The notes under the pieces were generated by a model, which worked only from the letters and a program-made list of their open reading frames with translations, made no database searches and was not told the origin of the DNA. Of a DNA stretch of 64,000 nucleotides, positions 14,775 to 23,653 are shown in pieces. This stretch comes from Solirubrobacteraceae bacterium (GTDB lineage Bacteria > Actinomycetota > Thermoleophilia > Solirubrobacterales > Solirubrobacteraceae). The number at the start of each line of letters is the position of its first letter. Positions within the stretch are counted from its first letter, which is position 1. The translations under genes were made by a program, and so were the position numbers. The stretch lies in NCBI GenBank assembly GCA_017882455.1, contig JADGPL010000001.1, positions 62,001 through 126,000 on the forward strand. Reading direction: 5' to 3'.

Positions 14775-16958
14775 ATGTTTTCGGGCCTCACCCATCGCTC
14801 GGTGATCGTAATCGCCTGCTTGATCGGCGTAGCACCGCTGCTCACCTTCAGCAATCTGGCCGCTTCAACGAGGCGGATCCACCATGCAGCTCCTCTGCTC
14901 CCGACCCATGTAGCTCCTCTGCTCGCGACGAGCGCGCCACCGCCTGCGCCCCTTCCGCTCGGGACCAATACGCCACCGCATTCCAAAGCGCGAGCAGTCC
15001 ACACGCGGGGGGCGGCGTCTCGAGTTGGACGACCTGGCCCCGTAGGACCGCAGGGGCCAAGAGGATCTCAAGGCCCGGAGGGCAAGCAGGGTCCGACCGG
15101 TGCACCAGGCCCTGCAGGAGCTCCTCAGGGCGCGAGAGGCCCTCAAGGCGCGTCAGGTCCTAAGGGCGCCACTGGTCCCCATGGCGCCGCAGGCCCCAAG
15201 GGCATCACGGGCGCCGAGGGAAAGGACGGATCGCGAGGGACAGCCGGACCAGCGGGCCCGCAAGGACCGTCGGGCGGAACTGGCGCAACCGGCCCACAGG
15301 GCGTCAAGGGTGAAGCAGGTGCCACCGGCCCTGAAGGCAAGGAAGGCGCACAAGGCGTAAGGGGCGAAATAGGGGCGACCGGCGCGACAGGACTCCAAGG
15401 ACCGCAGGGCGATGAAGGCGCCACAGGCCCCGAAGGTAAACAAGGCGCCAAAGGCGAAACCGGCGCGACGGGAGCGTCAGGACCCGAAGGCAAAGAAGGC
15501 GCACAAGGCGCACAAGGCGTACAAGGCGTACAAGGCGAAACCGGTGCCGCCGGCGCCGAAGGCAAACAGGGCATCAAAGGCCAACCAGGCGCCACGGGAC
15601 CACAGGGCGAAACCGGCGCGACAGGCGCCACAGGCCCCCAGGGCAAAGAAGGCCCTCAAGGCGCGACAGGACCACAGGGGGAAACCGGCGCCACCGGTGC
15701 CGAAGGCAAACAAGGCGCCACAGGACCACAGGGCGAAACCGGCACGACAGGCGCCACAGGACCGCAAGGCGAAACAGGTGCAACCGGAGCGTCAGGACCC
15801 GAAGGCAAAGAAGGCGCACAAGGCGTACAAGGCGAAACTGGTGCCGCCGGCGCCGAAGGCAAACAGGGCATCAAAGGCGAAACAGGTGCAACCGGCACCA
15901 CAGGACCACAAGGCGAAACCGGCGCCACCGGAGCGTCAGGACCCGAAGGCAAGGAAGGCGCACAAGGCGTACAAGGTGAAACCGGCGCCGAAGGCAAACA
16001 GGGCGTCAAAGGCGAAACCGGCGCGACCGGAGCCCAAGGACCACAGGGCGAAACCGGCGTGACCGGCGCCACGGGCCCTGAAGGCAAAGAAGGACCTCAA
16101 GGCGCGACCGGCGCGACCGGCGCCAAAGGCGAAACAGGCCCCGCAGGACCCCAAGGACCACAGGGCGAAACCGGTGCCACTGGCCCTGAAGGCAAAGCAG
16201 GCGCACAAGGCGTAATAGGCGAAACCGGCGCCGCCGGCGCCGAAGGCAAACAAGGCATCAAAGGCGAAACAGGCGCGACAGGCGCGACAGGCGCGACAGG
16301 CAAAGAAGGCGCCAAAGGCGCAACCGGACCGCAGGGCGAAAAAGGAGCGACCGGGGCCACAGGGGCCACAGGCAAAGAAGGGGCTAAAGGCGAAAAAGGA
16401 GCCACAGGCGAAAAAGGAGCCACAGGGGCCACGGGGGCGACGGGCAAAGAAGGGGCTAAAGGCGAAAAAGGAGCCACAGGCGCGACAGGGGCCGAAGGAA
16501 AAGAAGGGAAAGAAGGGAAAGAAGGGAAAATCGGCGCAGAATCCGTCACCGCGGCGGATCTCGCAAAAGAAGCAGTCACTGCGGCGAAGCTAGCGGCGGA
16601 AGCGGTGGAAGCAACAAAGATCAAGAAAGAAGCCGTGACTGTCGCGAAGCTCGCAGCACCAAGCGCCAAGCCTGGGAAACCCGCGGAAGGCGCGATCGTG
16701 GTCGGCGCCGCGTCCCCGGCTCGCAAGGTGTCAGCGGCCATCGTGGGCAACGGCGTGAAAAAAGAATGGGTGATCGAAGACAACCTCGAAACCCGACTCG
16801 TCCAGGTCACGGTGCAGACGAGCGAAGCCGAAGAACCAACCGAAGTGGAATCCGGCGCGAACTACAAAGTCAAGGCGATCAGCGGGAAATCGATCGAAGT
16901 CGTGTTCACGACGGCCCCCGCCGCGAAAGCGCTTCTCTACATAACGGTGGTGGGATGA
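14775..16958 (+). CDS. Collagen-like surface protein (about 167 Gly-X-Y triplets)
   Basis: A 727-aa protein. Residues 5-30 form a hydrophobic export signal ([16 protein letters not shown]). A Pro-rich spacer runs to about 84. Residues 85-585 are almost uninterrupted Gly-X-Y triplets, dominated by [15 protein letters not shown] and GAE, with one break near GAPQGARG. Bacterial collagens of this kind form triple helices without hydroxyproline. Residues 586-727 are a non-collagen C-terminal part with degenerate VTAAKLA-type helical repeats and a final beta-rich domain that could serve as trimerisation or anchoring head. Codon use differs from the neighbours, with many AAA, GAA, ACA and GGC codons. 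No LPXTG sorting signal is seen. The DUF4333 lipoprotein gene overlaps its stop. Confidence 0.9.
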   Translation: MFSGLTHRSVIVIACLIGVAPLLTFSNLAASTRRIHHAAPLLPTHVAPLLATSAPPPAPLPLGTNTPPHSKARAVHTRGAASRVGRPGPVGPQGPRGSQGPEGKQGPTGAPGPAGAPQGARGPQGASGPKGATGPHGAAGPKGITGAEGKDGSRGTAGPAGPQGPSGGTGATGPQGVKGEAGATGPEGKEGAQGVRGEIGATGATGLQGPQGDEGATGPEGKQGAKGETGATGASGPEGKEGAQGAQGVQGVQGETGAAGAEGKQGIKGQPGATGPQGETGATGATGPQGKEGPQGATGPQGETGATGAEGKQGATGPQGETGTTGATGPQGETGATGASGPEGKEGAQGVQGETGAAGAEGKQGIKGETGATGTTGPQGETGATGASGPEGKEGAQGVQGETGAEGKQGVKGETGATGAQGPQGETGVTGATGPEGKEGPQGATGATGAKGETGPAGPQGPQGETGATGPEGKAGAQGVIGETGAAGAEGKQGIKGETGATGATGATGKEGAKGATGPQGEKGATGATGATGKEGAKGEKGATGEKGATGATGATGKEGAKGEKGATGATGAEGKEGKEGKEGKIGAESVTAADLAKEAVTAAKLAAEAVEATKIKKEAVTVAKLAAPSAKPGKPAEGAIVVGAASPARKVSAAIVGNGVKKEWVIEDNLETRLVQVTVQTSEAEEPTEVESGANYKVKAISGKSIEVVFTTAPAAKALLYITVVG
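15027..16529 (+). repeat. Degenerate 9-nt based repeat tract encoding Gly-X-Y
   Basis: About 1.5 kb of codon-periodic DNA built from shuffled units such as GGCGCGACAGGC, GAAGGCAAACAAGGC and GGCGAAACCGGC. Longer blocks recur almost unchanged (for example around 15780-15880 and 15930-16010), so unequal crossing-over and length variation between strains are expected. Confidence 0.85.
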
Positions 16959-17488
16959 GCCATCTTCATAAGAGCAGGGACATCACGAGACCGGCGAGCC
17001 TCGCAGTGGCGATACTCTCTGCGACGCTCGTCTGCGCATGTGGTAGGTCGAGCATGGCGAATTTGAGCGCCCTGCGAATTGAGCGCGCGGTCGAGGGTGC
17101 AATTGCGCAGCAGCGTGGCTTGCAGACAACGGTTGCGTGCCCATCCAAGATCCCGGAGAGGGCAGGTTATGTCTTTACGTGCAGTGCGCAGCTGGATGCC
17201 GGCGCCTACCCGGTCATGGTCACCGAGACTGACGGTCACGGTCATGTGCGCTACGAAAACCCGGGTCCGCTGAGCACCTTGAACGTCGCGAAGGTACAGC
17301 AAGCGATTTGGCTATCTATCCTCCGCCAGAGGCGCCTACGCTCAACCGTGACCTGTCCGGCTGAGGTGCTCCAGCGAGCCGGAGTCACCTTCACGTGCAC
17401 GGCAGTGATCAGCGGTAAGGGATACCGGTACCCGTTCGCCGTCCACGAGGTCGATGACAAGGGGCACGTCCAATACGTTGGGCGCTGA
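16955..17488 (+). CDS. Lipoprotein with two DUF4333-like domains
   Basis: A 177-aa protein. Residues 14-34 form a lipoprotein signal ([14 protein letters not shown]), with a lipobox-like Cys near 31. Two similar domains follow, at about 45-105 ([32 protein letters not shown]) and 110-177 ([39 protein letters not shown]). Each has two Cys spaced as in DUF4333, and Cys pairs in such domains probably form disulfides outside the cell. The ATG overlaps the collagen-like gene stop as ATGA, so the two proteins are made together and may meet at the cell surface. Confidence 0.75.
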   Translation: MSHLHKSRDITRPASLAVAILSATLVCACGRSSMANLSALRIERAVEGAIAQQRGLQTTVACPSKIPERAGYVFTCSAQLDAGAYPVMVTETDGHGHVRYENPGPLSTLNVAKVQQAIWLSILRQRRLRSTVTCPAEVLQRAGVTFTCTAVISGKGYRYPFAVHEVDDKGHVQYVGR

Positions 17489-17520
17489 GGCCGACCAGCA
17501 CCGATATCATTGCGCTGACG

Positions 17521-18420
17521 ATGCCCACAACACAACCCCCGGGGCCCGCCTCAGCCGAAGAGATGGCCACAGGCCTGCGCTCCGTGGGCTACCTGCCGGG
17601 CGAGTCCACAGCACTCGTCTCCTACCTTGCGACCAAGCTCGGCAAGCCGGTGCTCGTCGAGGGACCTGCCGGGGTCGGCAAGACCGAGCTGGCAAAGGCG
17701 CTGGCGAGCTTCCTCGGCCGCGAGCTGGTGCGACTGCAGTGCTACGAGGGCCTCGACGAGGCCAAGGCGCTGTACGAGTGGAACTACCGCAAGCAGCTGC
17801 TCCGGATCCAGGCCGAGGCGACGGGCACCGGCTGGGATGCGGTGCAGGAGGACATCTTCGGCGAGGAGTTCCTGCTCGCCCGCCCGCTGATGACGGCCAT
17901 CGCCTCCGAGGAGCCGGTGGTGCTGCTGATCGACGAGATCGACAAGACCGATCAGGAGTTCGAGGCGATGCTGCTCGAGGTGCTCTCGGACTTCCAGATC
18001 TCGATCCCGGAGCTCGGCCTGGTCAAGGCACGCACACACCCCGTCGTGCTGCTCACCTCCAACAACTCACGCGAGCTGACCGAGGCGCTCAAGCGCCGCT
18101 GCCTGTACCTGTGGCTCGACTATCCCGCGCTCGAGCACGAGCTGGAAATCGTGCGACTGCACGCGCCCGAGCTCTCCGAGACGGTCGCCCGCCGACTCGT
18201 CGAGGTCATCGGCATGGTGCGCGCGCTCGACCTCAAGAAGCCCCCGTCGATCGCAGAGTCGATCGACTGGGCCCGCGCCCTGCTCCTGCTCGGGGTGAAG
18301 GACATCGACGCGGACGTGTTCATGGAGACGATGTCGGTGATCGTCAAGCACAGGACCGACATGGACGTAGTGGCCGACCGCGTGGGGCTGAAGCTGCGCT
18401 CGCCCGCCGATGTCGCCTGA
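17521..18420 (+). CDS. MoxR-family AAA+ ATPase
   Basis: A 299-aa chaperone-like ATPase. Walker A is GPAGVGKTEL (about 43-52), Walker B is VLLIDEIDKTD (about 137), and the sensor/arginine-finger region is TSNNSRELTEALKRRC. MoxR ATPases work with VWA-domain partners to activate or insert metal centres or assemble complexes. The next gene, overlapping by 11 nt, encodes such a partner. The start is ATG at 17521, with TATCAT 10 nt upstream. The substrate enzyme is not encoded next door, as it would be in a CO-dehydrogenase cluster. Confidence 0.92.
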   Translation: MPTTQPPGPASAEEMATGLRSVGYLPGESTALVSYLATKLGKPVLVEGPAGVGKTELAKALASFLGRELVRLQCYEGLDEAKALYEWNYRKQLLRIQAEATGTGWDAVQEDIFGEEFLLARPLMTAIASEEPVVLLIDEIDKTDQEFEAMLLEVLSDFQISIPELGLVKARTHPVVLLTSNNSRELTEALKRRCLYLWLDYPALEHELEIVRLHAPELSETVARRLVEVIGMVRALDLKKPPSIAESIDWARALLLLGVKDIDADVFMETMSVIVKHRTDMDVVADRVGLKLRSPADVA

Positions 18421-19819
18421 CCCCGACGCCCCGCCCCCTGAGGAGCATCTCGAAGGTCTCCCTGCGCGCATCCTGGAGCTGGGCGAGGAGCTTCGACGCG
18501 AAGGCGTAGCGGTCGGGACCTCGGAGATGCTCGACGCGTTCGCCGTCCTCGAGGAGATCAGCTGGACCTCGCAGGAGGACTTCCGCGAGGCGCTCGCCGC
18601 GACGCTCGCCAAGAGCCAGGAGGACCGGCGCGTGTTCGAGCTCGTCTTCGACCGCTTCTTCTTCCGCTCAGTCGAGCTGGCGGCCGCGCGCGAGGGAATC
18701 CGCGAGGGCGATGCGGCGAGCCTCGAGGAGCTCTCAGAGCAGGAGCTGGAGGCGCTGCGCGCTGAGATCGCGGCAGCCCTGCGCGACGGGTCGGAGGGTG
18801 CGATGCGCGATCTCGCGCGGATGGCGATCGCCGCCTTCTCGCGCCGCCAGGAGGGATCGGGGGTGATCGGCGTGGACGTGCAGCGCATCCGCCGCGCGCT
18901 CGGCCTGCGCGCCGAGCCCCAGCCGGATCTCCCGCCCGAGGATCCGCGCCGGGATGGCTTGCCGCGCGATGCCCTGCGCCGCTTCGAGGCGCTCCTGCGC
19001 CGCGAGCTCGAGCGCTCGCAGGTGGAGCGCACCGGCAGCCTGCCGCCGGCGCGGCCGCTCGGCGAGCTCGACCGCGCGCTTCCCTCGGGTCCACTTGCCG
19101 ACCTGGCGGCGGTGCACCGCGTGGTCGCCCAGCTGCGCCGCAGGCTGGCCACCCAGGGAATGCAGAACCGTGGGCATCGTCGCCACGCCCACGTGGACGT
19201 CAGGCGCACGATGCGCGCATCGCTGCAGACGGGGGGCGTGCCGGTCGTCCTCAAGTACCGCCCGCGCCGGCCCAAACGGCCCGAGATCTACGTGCTCTGC
19301 GACGTTTCCACCAGCGTCACCTCGGCATCGGTGTTCTTCCTGTCGGTGCTACATGCCCTGCACGACACGTTCCGCAAGATGCGCTCGTTCGTGTTCATCG
19401 AGCGCATCTCCGAGGTGACCGACATCTTCGAGCACGAGCGCAACTTCAAAGCGGTCAGCGAACGGATCTCGGGCGACGCCGGCGTGGCGGACATCTCCGG
19501 CTACACCGACTACGGGCGCGTGTGGTCGGAGTTCCTGGTGCAGGTCGAGGACGACCTGCACCCCCGGGCCACGGTGATCGTGCTCGGCGACGCCCGCACC
19601 AACGGGCGTGATCCACGGGCGGACATCTTCGCGCAGATCGCCGCGCGCGCAGGGCGCACCTTCTGGCTGAACCCCGAGCCGCGGCTGTACTGGAACTACG
19701 GCGACTCCGTGATCGCGGCCTACGAGCAGTACTGCACGGCCTTCGAGTGCTGGACCACGGCACAGCTCGAGGATTTCGTGCGCGCTCTCACGCGCCCCGT
19801 GATCTCCGCAGCGCGCTAG
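18410..19819 (+). CDS. CoxE-like VWA domain protein (MoxR partner)
   Basis: A 469-aa protein. The N-terminal 200 residues are helical and acidic. The VWA fold follows at about 285-465, with the metal-ion-dependent adhesion site DVSTS and a later DARTNGRDPR segment. This layout is that of CoxE-like VWA proteins, which pair with MoxR ATPases. The ATG at 18410 lies within the end of the ATPase gene, so expression is coupled. Its stop codon TAG is part of the TAGCAT hexamer that I read as the promoter of the following riboswitch. Confidence 0.88.
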   Translation: MSPDPDAPPPEEHLEGLPARILELGEELRREGVAVGTSEMLDAFAVLEEISWTSQEDFREALAATLAKSQEDRRVFELVFDRFFFRSVELAAAREGIREGDAASLEELSEQELEALRAEIAAALRDGSEGAMRDLARMAIAAFSRRQEGSGVIGVDVQRIRRALGLRAEPQPDLPPEDPRRDGLPRDALRRFEALLRRELERSQVERTGSLPPARPLGELDRALPSGPLADLAAVHRVVAQLRRRLATQGMQNRGHRRHAHVDVRRTMRASLQTGGVPVVLKYRPRRPKRPEIYVLCDVSTSVTSASVFFLSVLHALHDTFRKMRSFVFIERISEVTDIFEHERNFKAVSERISGDAGVADISGYTDYGRVWSEFLVQVEDDLHPRATVIVLGDARTNGRDPRADIFAQIAARAGRTFWLNPEPRLYWNYGDSVIAAYEQYCTAFECWTTAQLEDFVRALTRPVISAAR

Positions 19820-19822
19820 CAT
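19817..19822 (+). promoter_or_regulatory. Putative -10 element of the TPP riboswitch transcript
   Basis: TAGCAT overlaps the VWA gene stop codon. A start about 7 nt downstream would place the 5' end some 10 nt before the aptamer, giving a compact riboswitch leader. Confidence 0.4.
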
Positions 19823-19839
19823 CGCTCGCGAGATCAGAC

Positions 19840-19945
19840 AGACACCAGGGGGGCTGGCGGGAAGGCCGGCTGAGATGGCGCACGGGAAGCGATTCCCCCG
19901 GCGCCGACCCTTCGAACCTGTGGGGTAATGCCCGCGAAGGGAGCG
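19840..19945 (+). ncRNA. TPP (thiamine pyrophosphate) riboswitch
   Basis: The conserved aptamer blocks occur in order: ACACCAGGGGGGCTG (P1/P2 start), GGCTGAGA (19868-19875), ACCCTTCGAACCTG (19907-19920), GGGTAATGCC (19923-19932) and GCGAAGGGAG at the 3' side. A long P3 arm is present, as often in actinobacteria. The GGGAG at the 3' end is itself the ribosome-binding site of the GTG at 19948, so ligand binding would hide it directly and switch off translation. It controls the importer genes 19948-22543. Confidence 0.95.
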
Positions 19946-19947
19946 AA

Positions 19948-20733
19948 GTGCCCACGCAACTGCAGTCCCGCGCACAGCCGCCGACGTTCGGGGGAGGGAC
20001 GGGCGCGCACATCGCGCTGGAGGGCGTGAGCCGGACCTATAGCGCCCGCAACGGGGCGGAGGTCCAGGCGCTCGCGGAGGTGAGCCTCCGTGCCGGCGCC
20101 GGCGAGCTCCTCGCTGTGGTCGGGCCGAGCGGGTGCGGCAAGAGCACGCTGCTCGAGCTGCTCTGCCGGCTGCAGTCCCCCGACAGGGGCTCGATCTCGT
20201 GCCCGCCCGCCGTGCTGATGCCCCAGCACGATCTGCTGCTGCCGTGGCTGAGCGCGCTCGACAACGCGGCGCTCGCCCTGCGCATCGCCGGAGCGAAACG
20301 AGCGCAGGCACGCGCGCGAGCTGAAGGCCTGTTCGTCGAGCTCGGGCTCGCCGGCTTCCAACACGCTCGACCCCACGAGCTCTCCGGCGGTATGCGCCAG
20401 CGCGTGGCCTTCCTGCGCACGCTGCTCTCGGGCAAGCCGGTCCTCTGCCTGGACGAGCCCTTCGGTGCGCTCGACGCGATCACGCGCGCCGAGATGCAGG
20501 AGTGGCTTGCCGGCACGCTCGCGGGCGAGCCGCGCACGGTGGTCCTGGTCACCCATGACGTCGAGGAGGCGATCCTGCTCGCCGACAGCGTCGTCGTGCT
20601 CTCCCCCCGGCCCGGGCGCGTGGTAGCGCAGCTGGAGGTCGAGCTCGCACGTCCGCGCCGGCGCACCGACGGCGATGTGATCGCGCTGCGCGAGCGCGCG
20701 CTGGCCATCCTCGCGACGGGCTCGCAGTCATGA
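19948..20733 (+). CDS. thiZ: ABC transporter ATP-binding protein for a thiamine precursor (ThiZ-like)
   Basis: A 261-aa ATPase. Walker A is GPSGCGKST, signature LSGGMRQRVAF, Walker B VLCLDEPFGALD and H-loop VTHDVEEA, as in the nitrate/sulfonate/thiamine-precursor (NitT/TauT) group. The start is GTG at 19948, 4 nt after the riboswitch GGGAG; longer versions would run into the aptamer. It energises import with the permease and the NMT1-type binding protein that follow. Control by TPP and the binding-protein type point to a pyrimidine (HMP-type) precursor rather than sulfonate. Confidence 0.88.
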   Translation: MPTQLQSRAQPPTFGGGTGAHIALEGVSRTYSARNGAEVQALAEVSLRAGAGELLAVVGPSGCGKSTLLELLCRLQSPDRGSISCPPAVLMPQHDLLLPWLSALDNAALALRIAGAKRAQARARAEGLFVELGLAGFQHARPHELSGGMRQRVAFLRTLLSGKPVLCLDEPFGALDAITRAEMQEWLAGTLAGEPRTVVLVTHDVEEAILLADSVVVLSPRPGRVVAQLEVELARPRRRTDGDVIALRERALAILATGSQS

Positions 20734-21509
20734 GACGGAGCGCGCTGCGGACGCTACCGGCGATCGTGCTCGGCGCCGCCCTGCTGGGCGCGTGGGAGGC
20801 CTACGTGGACCTGTCCGGCGTGGAAGCCGACCTGCTGCCTGCGCCGCACGCGGTGGCATCGGCGCTGTGGAGCAACGGCGGCCTGTTGTGGCGGAACTTC
20901 GCTGTCACCGCCGAGGAGGTCGTGCTCGGCCTGGGCCTCGCGCTCCTCGGCGGCCTGGCCCTCGCTGTGGCGATCCATCTCTCTCCACTGTTGCGCCGGG
21001 CCGCCTATCCACTCGCGGTCGGCTCGCAGGCGGTGCCGATCCCGGTCATCGGCGTGCTGCTGGTGTTCTGGTGGGGCTTCGGACTGTTCCCGAAGCTCGT
21101 CGTGATCGCGCTGATCTGCTTCTTTCCGGTGGTGGTCTCCACCGTCGACGGGCTCGCGGCCGTGGACCCCGAGCAGCCGAAGCTGCTGCGCACGCTCGAT
21201 GCCTCGCGCTGGCAGTCGTTTCGCTTCGCCGAGCTGCCGGCCGCGCTGCCGGCCGCGCTGAGCGGCGCGCGTATCGCGCTGGCGGTAGGGGTCATCGGTG
21301 CGTTCATCGCCGAGACCACCACGCCGAGCACCGGCGCCTACCCGGGCCTGGGACGCGAGATCATCACGGACGTCAACTTCCAGACGGCGCGCGCCTACGC
21401 CGGTACGGCCATGCTGGTCGCCTTCGCGATCGCCTGCTTCTATGCCCTGGCCATCGCCGAGCGCCGTCTTGCACCCTGGAGCATTCGAACCCGAGGAGAG
21501 ACCCGTTGA
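20730..21509 (+). CDS. thiX: ABC transporter permease for a thiamine precursor (ThiX-like)
   Basis: A 259-aa membrane protein with about six segments. The binding-protein-dependent transport loop is in the region LLRTLDASRWQSFRFAELPAALPAAL, where the EAA-type coupling helix contacts the ATPase. The ATG at 20730 overlaps the ATPase gene stop (ATGA), and its own TGA overlaps the TTG of the binding-protein gene. This tight packing shows one translational unit under the riboswitch. Confidence 0.88.
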   Translation: MRRSALRTLPAIVLGAALLGAWEAYVDLSGVEADLLPAPHAVASALWSNGGLLWRNFAVTAEEVVLGLGLALLGGLALAVAIHLSPLLRRAAYPLAVGSQAVPIPVIGVLLVFWWGFGLFPKLVVIALICFFPVVVSTVDGLAAVDPEQPKLLRTLDASRWQSFRFAELPAALPAALSGARIALAVGVIGAFIAETTTPSTGAYPGLGREIITDVNFQTARAYAGTAMLVAFAIACFYALAIAERRLAPWSIRTRGETR

Positions 21510-22543
21510 CCAAGCCGCAGTCGAACCGTTCACACGCCGCTCTGCTCGCGGCCGCATGTGCCGCCGGCCTGATCGCGCTCACCGGCTGCGGGACCAAGCA
21601 GGACGCGCTCTCGGCGCCCGCCGCCAAGCCATTCACCGTGATGCTCGACTTCTTCCCGAACGCGGATCACGCTGCGCTGTACTCGGCGATCGCCCGCGGC
21701 GACTTCCGCGCCGTCGGGCTCGATGTCCAGCCCGAGGCCCCGGCCGAACCCGCCGAACCCCTCAAGCTGCTGGCGGCGGGCAAGGTGGACATGGCGATCT
21801 CCTATGAGCCCGAGCTGCTGCTGGCGCGCGATCAGGGGCTGAAGGTGGTCTCGATCGGCGCGCTCGTGCAGCGCCCGCTCACCTCGATCATCGCCCTGCC
21901 CGCAAAGCACGTCGCGAGCGTGGCCGACCTCGCCGGCAAGCGGGTCGGCACAGCTGGCATCGCCTACCAGGCGGCCGAGCTGCGCACCGCGCTGGAACAC
22001 GCGGGCGTGGCCCCGGGCTCGGTGCGGGAAACCAACGTCGGCTTCAACCTCGTGCCGGCGATGATCTCGGGCAAGGTCGACGCGACCGTGGGCGGATTCT
22101 GGAACTACGAGGCGATCCAGCTGCGCCTCGCGCACAAGCGCCCGACGGTCATCCCCGTCGATCAGGCCGGCGTTCCCACCTACGACGAGCTCGTCCTGGT
22201 CGTCCGCGAGGACGAGGCCCGCACCCGCGGCGTGGACCTGCGCGCGTTCCTGCAGGCGCTCACCCGGGGCGAGCGCGAGGTCCGTGCCGATCCCGCCGCC
22301 GCGTCCACGCTGCTGGTCAAGGCCAACCCCTCGCTCGAACCGAAGCTCCAGCTGGAATCGATCAAGCAGACGCTCCCCGCCGCCGTGCCCGCCGATACGA
22401 GCAAGCCCTACGGATGGCAGGACCCGACGGCGTGGGCGGCCTTCGGCGCCTGGATGTTCTCCCACAAGCTGCTGAGCCACGATCCGAGTGCCGGCGGCCT
22501 ACCGCCCTTCACCAACGAGTTCCTCCCCGGCCAGGGAATCTGA
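21506..22543 (+). CDS. thiY: Thiamine-pyrimidine precursor-binding lipoprotein (ThiY/NMT1-like)
   Basis: A 345-aa lipoprotein. Signal and lipobox LIALTGCG end near residue 27. The NMT1/THI5-like domain starts with VMLDFFPNADHAALY and includes DMAISYEPELLLA and GFNLVPAMISGKVDA. ThiY proteins bind formylaminopyrimidine, a thiamine breakdown product, and homologues of this fold also bind HMP. The start is TTG at 21506, chosen for the GAGGAGAG site 6 nt upstream and the TTGA overlap with the permease gene. Later starts would remove the signal peptide. Confidence 0.88.
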   Translation: MTKPQSNRSHAALLAAACAAGLIALTGCGTKQDALSAPAAKPFTVMLDFFPNADHAALYSAIARGDFRAVGLDVQPEAPAEPAEPLKLLAAGKVDMAISYEPELLLARDQGLKVVSIGALVQRPLTSIIALPAKHVASVADLAGKRVGTAGIAYQAAELRTALEHAGVAPGSVRETNVGFNLVPAMISGKVDATVGGFWNYEAIQLRLAHKRPTVIPVDQAGVPTYDELVLVVREDEARTRGVDLRAFLQALTRGEREVRADPAAASTLLVKANPSLEPKLQLESIKQTLPAAVPADTSKPYGWQDPTAWAAFGAWMFSHKLLSHDPSAGGLPPFTNEFLPGQGI

Positions 22544-22581
22544 CCGACGACGCCCGAGGGGCAGATCGAGCGTCCAGCCGA

Positions 22582-22587
22582 TACCTT
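22582..22587 (+). promoter_or_regulatory. -10 element of a likely leaderless promoter
   Basis: TACCTT is 6 nt before the ATG at 22594, with no ribosome-binding site. It implies phosphofructokinase is transcribed separately from the riboswitch operon. Confidence 0.4.
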
Positions 22588-22593
22588 CAAGCG

Positions 22594-23631
22594 ATGGCAC
22601 GTATCGGGTTGCTCACCGGAGGAGGGGACTGTCCCGGGTTGAACGCGGTCATCCGCGCGATCGTACGCAGCGGGCTGGCGGGCGGCGAGCACACGTTCGT
22701 GGGCTTTCGCTACGGCTGGGCAGGGGTCGTTGAAGACCACGCGGAGGAGCTCACGCTGCAGAGCACCGCCGGCATCCTTCCGCGGGGCGGGACGATCCTC
22801 GGCACCTCCCGCACCAACCCCTATGCCGACGGGCAGGACGGGACAGCCGCCATCCGCCGGACCTTGACCGAGCGGGGCGTCGATGCGCTCATACCGATCG
22901 GCGGCGAGGACACGCTCGGCGTGGCGTTGCGGCTGCATCGCGAGGGTGTGCCGATCGTGGGGGTGCCCAAGACGATCGACAACGACCTCGGCGGCACCGA
23001 CGTCACCTTCGGCTTTCAGACCGCGGTGCAGATCGTCACAGACGCCATCGACCGCCTCCACACGACAGCCGAGTCTCACAACCGCGTGATGGTCATCGAG
23101 GTGATGGGCAGGCACGCCGGCTGGATCGCCACGCATGCTGGCCTTGCCGGCGGCGCCGACGCGATCCTCGTGCCCGAGCGGCCGTTCGACATCGAGGAGG
23201 TCGTGGCCCACCTGCGCCGTCGCCACGAGCGCGGTCGCAGCTTCTCGATCGTGGTCGTCGCCGAGGGGGCGACGCCCCGGGAGGGCACGCTGCAGGTCAG
23301 GCCCGGCACGGCGACCGACGCCTTCGGCCATGCGCGCCTGGGTGGGATCGGAGTGACGCTCGAGGGCGAGATCGAGCGGCGCACCGGCTACGAGACTCGG
23401 GTGACGATCCTCGGCCATGTCCAGCGGGGCGGCACTCCCGTGGCCTACGACCGCGTGCTGGCGAGCCGCTTCGGCGTGGCCGCCATGGACGCGGTGGCCG
23501 CCGGGCGCTTCGGCACGATGGTTGGCCTGCACGCAACCGAGATACTCGAGGTGCCGCTTGAGGAGGCCCTGCGCGAGCCCAAGCTGCTCGACCCCTCGCT
23601 CTACGCCACCGCCGAGCTGTTCTTCGGCTGA
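22594..23631 (+). CDS. pfp: 6-phosphofructokinase, probably pyrophosphate-dependent
   Basis: A 345-aa group-III actinobacterial phosphofructokinase. It has LTGGGDCPGLN at the N terminus, the catalytic PKTIDND near residue 127, and MGRHAGWIA. Two positions set the phosphoryl donor. GGEDT carries Asp where ATP enzymes have Gly (E. coli 104), and PKTIDND carries Lys where ATP enzymes have Gly (124). Both are the pyrophosphate-type residues. PPi enzymes are reversible and can serve glycolysis or gluconeogenesis in the cytoplasm. The Mg-binding Asp103 is replaced by Glu, as I recall for this subgroup. Confidence 0.88.
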   Translation: MARIGLLTGGGDCPGLNAVIRAIVRSGLAGGEHTFVGFRYGWAGVVEDHAEELTLQSTAGILPRGGTILGTSRTNPYADGQDGTAAIRRTLTERGVDALIPIGGEDTLGVALRLHREGVPIVGVPKTIDNDLGGTDVTFGFQTAVQIVTDAIDRLHTTAESHNRVMVIEVMGRHAGWIATHAGLAGGADAILVPERPFDIEEVVAHLRRRHERGRSFSIVVVAEGATPREGTLQVRPGTATDAFGHARLGGIGVTLEGEIERRTGYETRVTILGHVQRGGTPVAYDRVLASRFGVAAMDAVAAGRFGTMVGLHATEILEVPLEEALREPKLLDPSLYATAELFFG

Positions 23632-23653
23632 GGAGCTGCTTGCCGCGCGCCGC

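Noticed and set aside
15027-16529. Possible CRISPR-like or minisatellite array
   Set aside because: The repeats are codon-phased, of variable order, and have no constant spacer structure. They encode a continuous collagen-like chain.
15143-16810. Several long Pro/Val/Ala-rich open frames antisense to the collagen-like gene
   Set aside because: They are the mirror of the Gly-X-Y codon repeat, with no starts, ribosome sites or folds of their own.
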